A DNA stretch of 64,000 bases from Tritrichomonas musculus (GCA_039105265.1 JAPFFF010000008.1:5890001-5954000), one strand, 5' to 3'; shown: positions 1-10,557, counted from the stretch's first letter. Numbers and translations: made by a program. Notes: a model not told the origin generated them from the sequence alone.

Positions 1-3000
1 GAGACAGATCGATTTAAGAATGAACTCCGCTGTGTCAAATACGAAGTTAAGAAACTTAAAGAACGACCAATTCGAGAAACAAATGCAGTAGCTCCATTTG
101 AAGAACATTCAACCACAAACATCCCATCCGATCTAATTGAACAACTTTCTACATTATCTAAACTTAAGAATGAATTTGGCTGCCTTAAATATGAAGTTAA
201 GAAGCTGAAAGAACGGCCAACACCAGTTTCGACACCAATTATCACATCACCAATTGAAGAACGCACAATTGAAATCCCAACTCTTCCATCCGATCTTGTT
301 GATCGATTATCAACATTAGAAACACAAACGAATTCACTTCGCAATGAACTCCGCTGTGTGAAATATGAAGTCAAGAAACTGAAGGAGCGACCAATTCCAG
401 AAACAGTAGTTTCACCAGCACCAATTGAAGAACATTCCGCACCTGCCATCCCATCAGATCTTCTTGAACGCCTTTCAGCAGTCGAGAACGAAGTGAAATC
501 CGCACGTAAGGAAACGGAATCCCTTCGAGAAGAAAACGTTAAACAGAAGAATGATCTTAGCTGTGTTAAATATGAAGTTAAGAAACTTAAAGAACGACCA
601 ATTCCAATTTCGACGCCAATTATCACATCACCAGTTGAAGAGCGCGCAACAGAATATCCTGCTATTCCATCCGATCTTTTTGAACAATTATCTGCAATGG
701 AAGACAAAGTTAAACAATCAGAATTACAAACAAATTCACTTCGAAATGAACTTCGCTGTGTTAAATATGAAGTCAAGAAACTTAAAGAACGACCAATTCC
801 AGAATCAGTTGCAGTAGCACCAGCGGAAGAACCCACAGCTTCAACAATTCCATCAGATCTTCTTGATCGTCTTTCTAAAGCAGAAAACGATACCAGAACA
901 GCTCTTGAAGAAGGAGATAATTTGAAGAATGAAGTTGGCTGTCTCAAATATGAAGTTAAGAAACTTAAAGAAAGACCAACCCCAGTTGCGACAGCTCCAG
1001 CCACATTTGAAGAACGATCCGCAGACATTCCAACAATTCCATCAGATCTTTTTGAACGAATGTCATCCGCCGAAGACAAAGCAAGCCAAGCAGAATCACA
1101 AGCCAACTCACTTCGCCAAGAGACAGATCGACTTAAGAATGAACTCCGCTGTGTTAAATACGAAGTTAAGAAACTTAAAGAACAACCAATTGCAGAATCA
1201 ATTCCGAACACAGCAGCACCAATCATCACCCAACCATCTATTCCATCAAATCTTCTTCAACGTCTTTCCAAGGCGGAGAATGATTCACAACTAGCTCGTG
1301 ATGAGACAGATGCACTTCGCCAAGAAGAATCTAAACTGAAGCATGAAGTTGGCTGTCTTAAATATGAAATTAAGAAACTGAAAGAACGACCAACACCAGT
1401 TTCAACCACACCATCACCAATTGAAGGACAAACATCTATTCCATCAGATCTTCTTGGACGTCTTTCCAAGGCGGAGAATGATTCACAACTTGCTCGTACT
1501 GAGACAGATGCACTTCGCCAAGAAGAATCTAAACTGAAGCATGAAATTGGCTGCCTTAAATATGAAATTAAGAAACTGAAAGAACGACCAACGCCAGTTT
1601 CAACACCAATTATCACATCACCAGTTGAAGAACGCACCATTGAAATTCCAACGATTCCATCCGATCTTCTTGATCGATTGTCAGCTGCGGAAGAGAAAGC
1701 AAATCAAGCAGAATCACAAGCCAATTCACTTCGCCAAGAACTCCGCTGTGTTAAATATGAAGTCAAGAAACTTAAGGAACAACCAATTCCAGAAGCAGTT
1801 CGAATCACACCATCACGAAGTGAAATACAACCATCTATTCCATCAGATCTTCTTGAACGTCTTTCTAAAGCAGAAAAAGATTCGCAAGAAGCGATAAAAG
1901 AAACATCGACACTTCACCAAGAAGAAGCCAAACAGAATCATGAGATTGGCTGCCTTAAATACGAAGTTAAGAAACTTAAGGAACTACCAACACCAGTTTC
2001 GACGCCAATTATCACATCGCCAGTTGAAGAACGCACAGTTGAAACACCAGCCATTCCAGATGATCTTCTTGAACGATTGTCAGCTGCAGAGAAGAATGCA
2101 GAAGAAGCCAAAGATCTCTCAAATGAAGCGGATCGACAAACGAAGCTTCTTCGTCAAGAGACAGATCGACTCAAGAATGAACTTCGCTGTTTGAAATATG
2201 AAGTTAAGAAACTGAAAGAACGACCAATTGCAGAAGCAGCCTCGACACCAATCAAAGAATTTGCAGCGCCAACATCATCTATTCCAGACGATCTCCTTGA
2301 TAGAATATCAACGCTAGAGGAAGACTCAGAAAGATCCAGAGATGAGATGAAATCACTTCGATCAACAACAGAAGAAATGAACAACAAGATTGGGTGTCTG
2401 AAATATGAAGTTAAGAAGCTGAAAGAACGGCCAACACCAGTTGCGACAGCTCCAGCCACATTTGAAGAACGATCATCAGAAGTTCCAACAATTCCATCAG
2501 ATCTTCTTGAACGATTGTCATCCGCCGAAGACAAAGCAAGCCAAGCAGAATCACAAGCCAATTCACTTCGCCAAGAGACAGATCGACTTAAGAATGAACT
2601 CCGCTGTGTTAAATACGAAGTTAAGAAACTTAAAGAACAACCAATTGCAGAATCAATTCCAAGCACACCAGCACCAATCATCACCCAACCATCTATTCCA
2701 TCGGATCTTCTTGAACGTCTTTCTAGAGCAGAAAACGATGCTAGAACAGCTCGTGAAGAAGGAGATAAATTGAAGAATGAAGTTGGCTGTCTCAAATATG
2801 AAGTTAAGAAACTTAAGGAACGACCAACACCAGTTTCAACACCAATGATCACGTCTCCAGTTGAAGAACGATCAGCTGAAGTTCCAACAATTCCATCCGA
2901 TCTTCTTGACCGATTATCAACATTAGAATCACAAACGAATTCACTTCGTAATGAACTCCGCTATGTCAAATATGAAGTCAAGAAACTGAAAGAACGACCA

Positions 3001-6000
3001 ATTCCAGAACCAGCTTCAACGCCAGCACCAGTTGAAGAACATTCAGCACCAACGATTCCATCAGATCTATTGGAGCAACTCTCTATATTATCTAAATTGA
3101 ATTATGAAGCTTCTTGCCTCAAGTATGAAGTTAAGAAACTTAAAGAACGACCAACACCAGTTGTCACAGCACCAGCTACATATGAAGAACGCTCAACAGA
3201 AGTTCCAACGATTCCATCCGATCTTCTTGAACGATTGTCAGCAGCAGAAAAGAATTTGCATGAAGTCAATGATCATGTTTCTGCAACTGAACAGCAAATC
3301 AATTCTCTCATGGAAGAAGGACAAAAACTTAAGAACGAACTTCGCTGTGTTAAATATGAAGTTAAGAAACTTAAAGAGCGACCAATTCCATCTACGATAA
3401 CAACAGTTTCAGCTCCGGTTAAAGAGCAATCAGCTGAAATGCCAACAATTCCATCCGATCTTTTGCAACGTCTATCGTCAGCTGAAAGAGATGCTGCTGA
3501 AGCCAAAGATCAGGTTGAGAAGCTTTCTTTGAGTGATGGAATACTCAAAGAACACATCAGATGCTTGAAATACGAAGTTAAGAAGCTCAAAGAACGTCCA
3601 ATAACATCACCAGAACCATATTTGGAAACAATCCCAGAAGAATCATCGTATCAAATTGAGGAGCTTCGAGAAAGCATCAAGAAACTCGACAGAAACATCA
3701 ACTGCGTCAAGTATGAGGTTAAACGTCTGAAAGCAGCTCCAATTCCACAAACACAAAAGCGAGCAGAAAAACAAGAAGGATCACTAGAATCAGAAATAGA
3801 AACAGAATATTCAACACGAGATAATGAAAGCGAAACCATTCATAAATACATTGAAGCACTTCAAGAAGAAAACAATAAAATGAAGAACGAAGTCCGCTGC
3901 ATTAAATATGAAGTCAAGAAACTTAAAGAACGGCCAATTCCAGAAGCAAATGTAGTAGCACCAGTTGAAGAATATGCAGCACCACAACAAGCAGCATTAC
4001 CAGATGATCTTCTTGAGCGAATATCATTGCTTGAAAATGACTCAACCGAAGCTAAAGAAAAGATGAAATTACTTTCAGCGACAACCGAAGAAATGAACAA
4101 CAAGATTGGCTGTCTGAAATATGAAGTTAAGAAGCTGAAAGAACGGCCAACACCAGTTGCGACAGCTCCAGCCACATTTGAAGAACGATCAGCCGAAGTT
4201 CCAACAATTCCATCCGATCTTCTTGAACGATTGTCATCCGCCGAAGACAAAGCAAGCCAAGCAGAATCACAAGCCAATTCACTTCGCCAAGAAACAGATC
4301 GACTTAAGAATGAACTCCGCTGTGTTAAATACGAAGTGAAGAAACTTAAAGAACAACCAATTCCTGAACCAATTGTAACATCACCAGTTGAAGAACATTC
4401 AACGACAAACATCCCATCAGATATATTGGAACAACTCTCTACATTATCTAAACTTAAGAATGAATTTGGCTGCCTTAAATATGAAGTTAAGAAACTTAAA
4501 GAACGACCAACGCCAGTTCCAACAGCACCATCACCAATTGAAGGACAACCATCTATTCCATCAGATCTTCTTGAACGTCTTTCTAAAGCGGAGAATGATT
4601 CTCAACTAGCTCGTACTGAGACAGATGCACTTCGCCAAGAAGAATCTAAACTGAAGCATGAAATTGGCTGCCTTAAATATGAAATTAAGAAACTGAAAGA
4701 ACGACCAACGCCAGTTTCAACACCAATTATCACATCACCAGTTGAAGAACGATCAGCTGAAATTTCAGCCATTCCAAATGGTATCATGGAGCGTCTTTCT
4801 TCATCAGAGCAACGATCAGCAGAAGCCCAAAGACGAACTCTTTCTCTCCAACAAGAACTCCGATGCATCAAATATGAAGTTAAGAAGTTGAAAGAACATC
4901 AAAATTCATCACCATCAACACAAGAACCAGATCATGAGCAAGAAACAGAATCTACATCGTCAATTGCATTTACAAGAGCAGAACCAGTTGAAAGACAATC
5001 TGAAGAAAGATTGAATCAAATTGAGGAGCTTCGAGAAAGCATCAAGAAACTCGACAGAAACATCAACTGCGTCAAGTATGAGGTCAAACGTCTGAAAGCA
5101 GCTCCAATTCCACAAGCACAAAAGCGAGCAGAAAAACAAGAAGGATCACTAGAATCAGAAATAGAAACAGAATATTCAACACGAGATAATGAAAGCGAAA
5201 CCATTCATAAATACATCGAAGCACTTCAAGAAGAAAACAATAAAATGAAGAACGAAGTCCGCTGCATTAAATATGAAGTCAAGAAACTTAAAGAACAATC
5301 AACATCGTCACCAGTTCAAACAACAACGACAACAATCACATCACCAACCGGATCACCAGCCATTCCTTCCGATCTTCTCCAACGTCTATCATCATCAGAG
5401 AGCAGTGCAAATGAAGCCCGATCAGAAGTGAAGTCTCTTCGTGACGAAAACGAGAAATTGAAGAACGACGTTGGATGTCTCAAGTATGAAGTCAAGAAAC
5501 TCAAACAACGGCCAATTCCAACTGCAACAGCAACAGTAGCAACGATGTCTCCAGTTGAAGAACGCACAACAGAAAGTCCAGCCATTCCATCCGATCTTCT
5601 TGATCGCCTCTCAGAAACGGAGCAGAAGGCAGCCGGCACGCAAGAGCAGACAAACTGCATCCTCAAAGAACTCCGCTGTGTCAAATACGAAGTCAAGAAA
5701 CTTAAAGAGAGGCCAATTGCAGTTCCATCTTCATCACCGGAGCCTTCTGAAGAGCGAGCAACTGAGATCTCGGGTGTCTCTGACGATGTACTTGAACAAA
5801 TCAATGAAACACAAGAACAGTTGAAGTCTATTCAACAAGAAAGATTGAATGAAATTGAGGAGCTTCGAGAAAGCATCAAGAAACTCGACAGAAACATCAA
5901 CTGCGTCAAGTATGAGGTCAAACGTCTGAAAGCAGCTCCAATTCCACAAACACAAAAGCGAGCAGAAAAACAAGAAGGATCATTAGAATCAGAAATAGAA

Positions 6001-7179
6001 ACAGAATATTCAACACGAGATAATGAAAGCGAAACCATTCATAAATACATCGAAGCACTTCAAGAAGAAAACAATAAAATGAAGAACGAAGTCCGCTGCA
6101 TTAAATATGAAGTCAAGAAACTTAAAGAACAATCAGCATCGTCACCAGTTCAAACAACAGCGATGACAACAGCACCTGTCCAACCAGAAGAACGATCAGT
6201 TGAAGTTCCAATCTTCGCAGATGACATCAATGAGCGTCTTTCTTCATCAGAGCAGCGATCCGCAGAAGCACGAAGACAAACTCTTTCTCTCAAACAAGAA
6301 CTCCGATGCATCAAATATGAAGTCAAGAAGCTTAAAGAGCATCAAAATTCATCACCATCAGCACAAGAGCAAGAATCCGCATCTTCAATTGCATTTACAA
6401 GAGCAGAACCAGTTGGAAGGCAATCTGAAGAGACATTGAACGAAACCAAAGAACTTCGAGAAAGCATCAAGCTGCTTAATAAGAGCATCAACTGCATCAA
6501 ATATGAAGTTAAGAAACTTAAGGAGCATCCAACAGCAGCGCCTGCCGAAGTCCGATCAATTGAAGAGCATCAGTCTTCAGCATCAATTCCGCAAGGATTC
6601 ATTGATCGTCTTCTCTCCTGCGAAGAGCAAATAGCGACACTCAATTCTGATCTCAGCAGCGTTAAGCATGAAGTCAAGAAGCTCAAAGAACCTTCGTTGC
6701 CATCTTCAAACGCAGCTGAGCAAATTGATACTTCGTCCTTGATTATGAAGGACATCATTGAGCGGCTTTCATTTGCCGAAAACGAGGCCAAAGCAGCGAA
6801 GGCAGGAATGGAGCATCTTCGTCAAGAGAACGATAGATTGAAGAATGACGTTGGATGTCTCAAATATGAAGTTAAGAGACTTAAAGAGAAGCCAGCTTCA
6901 GTTCCAATGACTCAGCCTGCCGATGATTCATTGCCGCAAATCGAGGAGATTCGTGAAAATGTCATGAAACTCGACAGATACGTTAATTGCATCAAATATG
7001 AAGTTAAAAGACTCAAAGCCATTGCCGCATCTAAGGGACAAATAAAAACAGAGGTGGCAGAACTTAATAGTGATGCCCAAAATGGACTGATTTCTGGTGA
7101 TCATATTAATTTGGAAATCAGCAATTTGAAGAAAGATATTAAATGCATGAAGTATGAAATAAAGAAATTAAAGAAGTAA
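1..7179 (+). CDS. Giant repetitive coiled-coil protein, 5' end outside window
   Basis: The frame is open from the first base, so the ATG at 358 is internal and the true start lies upstream. About 2392 residues are visible, ending at a TAA. The protein is built from about 38 modules of roughly 45-90 residues. Each has a heptad-like helical stretch (DLLERLSxAE..., NSLRQE...), then a nearly invariant motif of the form (R/G/N)C(V/L/I)KYEVKKLKE, then a short Pro/Thr linker such as RPIPE or RPTPVST. The motif cysteine is present in all but two modules (RY at one, SSVKHE near the end). There is no signal peptide or membrane segment in the visible part. A long, charged, regular coiled-coil array suggests a structural or cytoskeletal filament, and trichomonads have striated structures such as the costa. 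That role is inference; I do not recognise the family. Minus-strand open frames across this gene are shadows of the repeat. Confidence 0.9.
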   Translation, partial: ETDRFKNELRCVKYEVKKLKERPIRETNAVAPFEEHSTTNIPSDLIEQLSTLSKLKNEFGCLKYEVKKLKERPTPVSTPIITSPIEERTIEIPTLPSDLVDRLSTLETQTNSLRNELRCVKYEVKKLKERPIPETVVSPAPIEEHSAPAIPSDLLERLSAVENEVKSARKETESLREENVKQKNDLSCVKYEVKKLKERPIPISTPIITSPVEERATEYPAIPSDLFEQLSAMEDKVKQSELQTNSLRNELRCVKYEVKKLKERPIPESVAVAPAEEPTASTIPSDLLDRLSKAENDTRTALEEGDNLKNEVGCLKYEVKKLKERPTPVATAPATFEERSADIPTIPSDLFERMSSAEDKASQAESQANSLRQETDRLKNELRCVKYEVKKLKEQPIAESIPNTAAPIITQPSIPSNLLQRLSKAENDSQLARDETDALRQEESKLKHEVGCLKYEIKKLKERPTPVSTTPSPIEGQTSIPSDLLGRLSKAENDSQLARTETDALRQEESKLKHEIGCLKYEIKKLKERPTPVSTPIITSPVEERTIEIPTIPSDLLDRLSAAEEKANQAESQANSLRQELRCVKYEVKKLKEQPIPEAVRITPSRSEIQPSIPSDLLERLSKAEKDSQEAIKETSTLHQEEAKQNHEIGCLKYEVKKLKELPTPVSTPIITSPVEERTVETPAIPDDLLERLSAAEKNAEEAKDLSNEADRQTKLLRQETDRLKNELRCLKYEVKKLKERPIAEAASTPIKEFAAPTSSIPDDLLDRISTLEEDSERSRDEMKSLRSTTEEMNNKIGCLKYEVKKLKERPTPVATAPATFEERSSEVPTIPSDLLERLSSAEDKASQAESQANSLRQETDRLKNELRCVKYEVKKLKEQPIAESIPSTPAPIITQPSIPSDLLERLSRAENDARTAREEGDKLKNEVGCLKYEVKKLKERPTPVSTPMITSPVEERSAEVPTIPSDLLDRLSTLESQTNSLRNELRYVKYEVKKLKERPIPEPASTPAPVEEHSAPTIPSDLLEQLSILSKLNYEASCLKYEVKKLKERPTPVVTAPATYEERSTEVPTIPSDLLERLSAAEKNLHEVNDHVSATEQQINSLMEEGQKLKNELRCVKYEVKKLKERPIPSTITTVSAPVKEQSAEMPTIPSDLLQRLSSAERDAAEAKDQVEKLSLSDGILKEHIRCLKYEVKKLKERPITSPEPYLETIPEESSYQIEELRESIKKLDRNINCVKYEVKRLKAAPIPQTQKRAEKQEGSLESEIETEYSTRDNESETIHKYIEALQEENNKMKNEVRCIKYEVKKLKERPIPEANVVAPVEEYAAPQQAALPDDLLERISLLENDSTEAKEKMKLLSATTEEMNNKIGCLKYEVKKLKERPTPVATAPATFEERSAEVPTIPSDLLERLSSAEDKASQAESQANSLRQETDRLKNELRCVKYEVKKLKEQPIPEPIVTSPVEEHSTTNIPSDILEQLSTLSKLKNEFGCLKYEVKKLKERPTPVPTAPSPIEGQPSIPSDLLERLSKAENDSQLARTETDALRQEESKLKHEIGCLKYEIKKLKERPTPVSTPIITSPVEERSAEISAIPNGIMERLSSSEQRSAEAQRRTLSLQQELRCIKYEVKKLKEHQNSSPSTQEPDHEQETESTSSIAFTRAEPVERQSEERLNQIEELRESIKKLDRNINCVKYEVKRLKAAPIPQAQKRAEKQEGSLESEIETEYSTRDNESETIHKYIEALQEENNKMKNEVRCIKYEVKKLKEQSTSSPVQTTTTTITSPTGSPAIPSDLLQRLSSSESSANEARSEVKSLRDENEKLKNDVGCLKYEVKKLKQRPIPTATATVATMSPVEERTTESPAIPSDLLDRLSETEQKAAGTQEQTNCILKELRCVKYEVKKLKERPIAVPSSSPEPSEERATEISGVSDDVLEQINETQEQLKSIQQERLNEIEELRESIKKLDRNINCVKYEVKRLKAAPIPQTQKRAEKQEGSLESEIETEYSTRDNESETIHKYIEALQEENNKMKNEVRCIKYEVKKLKEQSASSPVQTTAMTTAPVQPEERSVEVPIFADDINERLSSSEQRSAEARRQTLSLKQELRCIKYEVKKLKEHQNSSPSAQEQESASSIAFTRAEPVGRQSEETLNETKELRESIKLLNKSINCIKYEVKKLKEHPTAAPAEVRSIEEHQSSASIPQGFIDRLLSCEEQIATLNSDLSSVKHEVKKLKEPSLPSSNAAEQIDTSSLIMKDIIERLSFAENEAKAAKAGMEHLRQENDRLKNDVGCLKYEVKRLKEKPASVPMTQPADDSLPQIEEIRENVMKLDRYVNCIKYEVKRLKAIAASKGQIKTEVAELNSDAQNGLISGDHINLEISNLKKDIKCMKYEIKKLKK
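3655..6129 (+). repeat. Three near-identical 276-bp coding modules inside the giant gene
   Basis: Copies lie at 3655-3930, 5020-5295 and 5854-6129. Each encodes the same two-motif block: a KKLDRNINCVKYEVKRLK half, a QKRAEKQEGSLESE linker, and a NKMKNEVRCIKYEVKKLK half. They differ by only a few bases, many fewer than neighbouring modules differ from one another, so this block was probably copied or gene-converted recently. A second recurring module carrying a TFEERS...IPSDLLERLSS stretch sits near 985-1190, 2440-2650 and 4150-4365. Confidence 0.85.
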
Positions 7180-7340
7180 AAATAAAAGAATAAAAATTGA
7201 ATAAAAAAGGTATTTTTATAAAATTTAATTTTTTAATATTTTTTTTTTTCTTTTATTGTCATCGAAACATTGTTTTTGTATCTAAAAATTTCGATTTCCT
7301 ACTAGACTTGTGAAAATTCATGGATTTATTTATATTTGAT

Positions 7341-7494
7341 AATATAAATTTCATTTAATAATTCAAGTTACCTAAATCTTTATGGTTTACAGTCTGTCCA
7401 TTTCAAATCTGCTCTTTTTGGCATTTTATATATGGTCAAATATCAGTTAAAAGGGCCGATTTGAAATGCCCAGACTATAAATGAAATTTATATT
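7341..7494. repeat. Foldback (hairpin) repeat, MITE-like
   Basis: The outer arms are exact inverted copies of 14 bases (7341-7354 and 7481-7494). The inner arms (7391-7418 and 7449-7476) match at 24 of 28 positions when one is reverse-complemented. No open frame lies inside and no clear target duplication is seen. The rest of the 7180-7624 gap is AT-rich with homopolymer runs and holds nothing else I recognise. Confidence 0.55.
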
Positions 7495-7624
7495 AAGCAT
7501 TCAAATTTGAATTTAAAACTGAAATAACGTATTTCTAGAAATGCGTATTTATTAAAATATAATAATAAAAAAAAAAAAAAAAAACTATTTCAAATTTATT
7601 CTCTATTTCTATTTCTAGTTGATA

Positions 7625-8515
7625 TGTCTTTAAAGAGTAAACTTTTGTTTAATTCCTAGGAGATTTAGTAGAATTGGTATTTACTTGTTTAACATCTAAT
7701 CCTTATCAATATGAAGTAATTATATCATTTATTGATTACCTAGTATATGGTAGAGATTTTGAGATTCATATTGAAAACTTTATAGAATTTTTTTATTAAG
7801 CCAAGAATTAGCCACATTATCTGACAGCAAACGTATTATCAAAGATAAATTCGTATTCATAGATGAACTAGAGCAAAAACTGAGCTACCAACAAGAAGAA
7901 ATCCAACTTTTAAAAGCTCAAATTGTTCAATTGTAAGAAATAGTCCAAAATGCAATGAATGAACAACAGATTAACAACAGAATAGATTAATCATCCTCAC
8001 ATCAAACTAATAATTCTAATGTAAGTTCTAATGAATTAATAATAAGTAATGGCAATTTGCAAAGAGAAGTAAACAGTTTAAGTTCAGACTTAGCATCTTT
8101 GCGTGATTTACAAGCATCGCAAAATACTCAAATTCAGGATCTAAATTCGAGATTAAATGATAATTTGCTGCAAGTCAATCGCCAAAGCAGCACCCAAAGT
8201 GAACCATTAATTGAAAAAATTAGCGTTTTAAATAGTAATATTGAAAGTATTTCTCGAACTCAGCAAACATTTTTTACTAAAAATCAACTAAGAAGCATAT
8301 TAGGAACTGCGAGAGCCAGTTTGCAAAAAAAAAAAAAAAAAAAATACGAATACGGAAAAAGTGTTTGTCGGCATTATGGTGGGCCAGACAGTGACAGTCA
8401 AATTGTTGAGTTTGTGAGAAATCCTGGACAAAATGCAACTGACGATGCAACAGCTGTAGCAATGGCTGGTGAATATGTAGCATTTAAAAGAGCTGAAAGT
8501 GCAGTACCTTATTAA
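7625..8515 (+). pseudogene. Decayed coiled-coil protein gene (BTB-like N-terminus plus coiled coil)
   Basis: A coding-like stretch starts near the ATG at 7625. It includes text such as NPYQYEVIISFIDYLVYGRDFEI, reminiscent of the BTB-like N-terminal region common in trichomonad proteins, followed by a heptad-rich coiled coil (DELEQKLSYQQEEIQLLKAQI, then LNSRLNDNLLQVN). The frame is broken early by stops near 7660. It has an apparent one-base shift in a T-run near 7790 and in-frame TAA codons near 7934 and 7988. From about 7990 to 8515 it is open again. A run of about 20 A near 8325-8343 encodes poly-Lys and may itself be a slippage site. The ending, VEFVRNPGQNATDDATAVAMAGEYVAFKR, is unrecognised. 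I read this as a host multigene-family copy that has died. The family assignment is tentative. Confidence 0.5.
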
Positions 8516-8721
8516 AGAAAAAAAAAAAATATAAATATTTTGTGGAGATCTTCATCCATGATAGCCCAATTCTAGTTTTGTTTATGTATAAGTATATTCA
8601 AATTTCAAGATCTCGTGTACATTATAAATTTATTAAATAAAGCAACAATAATATATAAATTGTTAGATAATTCATATATAAAATGTAATCAATATAAAAT
8701 ATATGTACGTTAACAAATTAA

Positions 8722-10239
8722 ATGACTAAAACATCCAATATAACAAAGGCATCAATAACAAAAAGAATGAATAGTGTGAAACGAACTAATCATCCCAAAT
8801 CAAAAAATGCAACAAAAGTCCCTAATTTACACTTCGATCTAATTGATGTTTGCCACAATGACGAAAACGCAGAAATACCTAATACTACTAGAATGTTAAA
8901 ACGTAATTTAAAGAAAGATCCTATATCTTCAAGAAATAATCCAATATCATCAAGGCCAGAATCATCAAGAACAAGTTTATCTTATCAAAATCCAGTTATT
9001 AAAAATGGACCAATTTCAGCTGATGATGCAATAAAAAAGTATAGTATGCAGCTTAATGTTTATGAACTAGCAGAAATAAACACTTTTAAAGATATTTATT
9101 TTATTGGACGTTCTGAAGCAAAAATTAAGCCAAATAAGACTGGAGCATCAAACTACGGATATGATGACAAGTTGCATCATTATAAAGTTAGAATTGGCGA
9201 CCAAATTGCATATCGATTTGAAATTCGTTCAGTTATTGGGAAAGGAGCTTTTGGACAAGTTCTTCATTGTATTGATCATAAAACAGGTGATTTTATAGCA
9301 TTGAAAATGATTGTTAATACTCCTGTTATGAATGAGCAAGGACAAATTGAAGCATCAGTACTCCAGTATTTGCAAGGATGCGAAGATTATGAAAATTCAC
9401 GTGTAATGGAAGGTTTGGATTTTTTTGTCTTCAGGAATCATATATGTATTACATCTCAAGTACTTGGATCTAATTTATATGATATGTGTAGGAAAATGAA
9501 GTTTAAGCCATTAAGTATTATTCAAGTAAGATCAATTTCAAAAGACATATTAAAAGGTCTGGAATTTATCCATAAAAACAACGTTGTCCATTGTGATATA
9601 AAGCCGGAAAATATATTACTTTGTCCAGGAACAACTAAAAAAGTAAAGATTATTGACTTTGGTAGTTCATGTATGAAAGGAGAAGAAAAATTCGAATACA
9701 TTCAAAGTCGGTTTTACAGAGCCCCTGAAGTGATTTTAGGATTGCGATATGGGCCTCCAATGGATATTTGGAGTTTTGCTTGTATTGTTTGTGAATTACT
9801 TATTGGACATCCTTTATTTGGGGGTATCGATGAACCTGAACAAATGGAATTATACATGGAAGCGCTTGGTATGCCACCAACTGATATGATTGAAAGAAGT
9901 CCAAGAAAAAATTACTTTTTTGATGAAAATTATAAAACTATCTCACACTCAAGTTCAAGGAAAAGAAGGAGAGTTGGAAGTAGCTCAATTGCTTCTTTAA
10001 CCAAAATTTTAAATCCAGATCTTCTCGATTTGCTTTCAAAATGCTTTGAATGGGATCAAGAGAATAGAATTACGGCATCGGAAGCATTACAGCATCCATT
10101 TTTCCAAAATAAGCATAATTCAAATGAAAAGAATGCAAACGAAGCTGTTGAAACCACAAAAGTAAAGAAATCGCCCAAAAAGAAACCATCAAATCCCAAA
10201 TCAAATGTCCCTTTAAAAATTAAGGCAAGATGGCGGTAA
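8722..10239 (+). CDS. DYRK-family dual-specificity protein kinase
   Basis: A 505-residue protein. Residues about 110-150 (PISADDAIKKYSMQLNVYEL...EIYFIG-like) match the DYRK homology box that precedes the kinase domain, followed by the family signature IGDQIAYRFEI. The kinase domain runs from about 165 to 465: glycine loop GKGAFGQV, ATP-site lysine in FIALKMI, catalytic loop HCDIKPEN (the HCD form typical of DYRKs), DFG near 310, and activation segment EYIQSRFYRAPE with the tyrosine that DYRKs autophosphorylate during translation. The N-terminal 100 residues and the C-terminal tail are basic and low in complexity, which may favour nuclear localisation. DYRKs regulate growth, cell cycle and transcription. 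The ATG at 8722 is chosen because the region upstream is AT-rich and non-coding. Confidence 0.93.
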   Translation: MTKTSNITKASITKRMNSVKRTNHPKSKNATKVPNLHFDLIDVCHNDENAEIPNTTRMLKRNLKKDPISSRNNPISSRPESSRTSLSYQNPVIKNGPISADDAIKKYSMQLNVYELAEINTFKDIYFIGRSEAKIKPNKTGASNYGYDDKLHHYKVRIGDQIAYRFEIRSVIGKGAFGQVLHCIDHKTGDFIALKMIVNTPVMNEQGQIEASVLQYLQGCEDYENSRVMEGLDFFVFRNHICITSQVLGSNLYDMCRKMKFKPLSIIQVRSISKDILKGLEFIHKNNVVHCDIKPENILLCPGTTKKVKIIDFGSSCMKGEEKFEYIQSRFYRAPEVILGLRYGPPMDIWSFACIVCELLIGHPLFGGIDEPEQMELYMEALGMPPTDMIERSPRKNYFFDENYKTISHSSSRKRRRVGSSSIASLTKILNPDLLDLLSKCFEWDQENRITASEALQHPFFQNKHNSNEKNANEAVETTKVKKSPKKKPSNPKSNVPLKIKARWR

Positions 10240-10557
10240 GTATTGATAATAAAATCAACAATTTCCTTCTTTAAATGAATCTAAAAAAAGAAGGATACAC
10301 AAAATATATAAGACGGAATTTTGTAACATTTTGTTTTTTTTTTTTTTTTTGTATTGTTTTGTTTTATAAATATCTTGTGTATTTATATATATATATATGA
10401 TTATTTTTAATTATATTGATATTAATAGGTGCAATTTTAAATAATTTAATATTAAAAAATATGTTTTTAAAGCAAAATATATAAAACAATTAATTTTTTA
10501 TTTGAATAGATATTCGAAATTTTAAACGTTCACAGAATCTTTTAATATTCTCATTTA
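10240..10557. other. Intergenic gap
   Basis: About 318 bases containing a T-run near 10330-10350 and TA repeats near 10380-10400. There is no open frame and no repeat shared with other parts of the window. Confidence 0.6.
10551..10557 (+). promoter_or_regulatory. Possible initiator (Inr-like) directly before the Ctf4 start
   Basis: TCATTTA abuts the ATG at 10558. Trichomonas vaginalis promoters use an Inr of the form TCAYTWYTCATTA within about 20 bases of the start codon. Only the core resembles it here, so this is a weak assignment. Confidence 0.25.

Noticed and set aside
1257-5804. Long minus-strand open frames across the giant coiled-coil gene
   Set aside because: They are the antisense reading of the repeated KYEVKKLK modules, have repetitive Ser/Arg-rich content and shift with the repeats.
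7625-8515. A non-standard genetic code reading TAA/TAG as Gln, as in some diplomonads
   Set aside because: TAA ends many intact genes in the window (for example at 7179, 10239 and 28138), and the suspicious in-frame stops occur only in decayed stretches.
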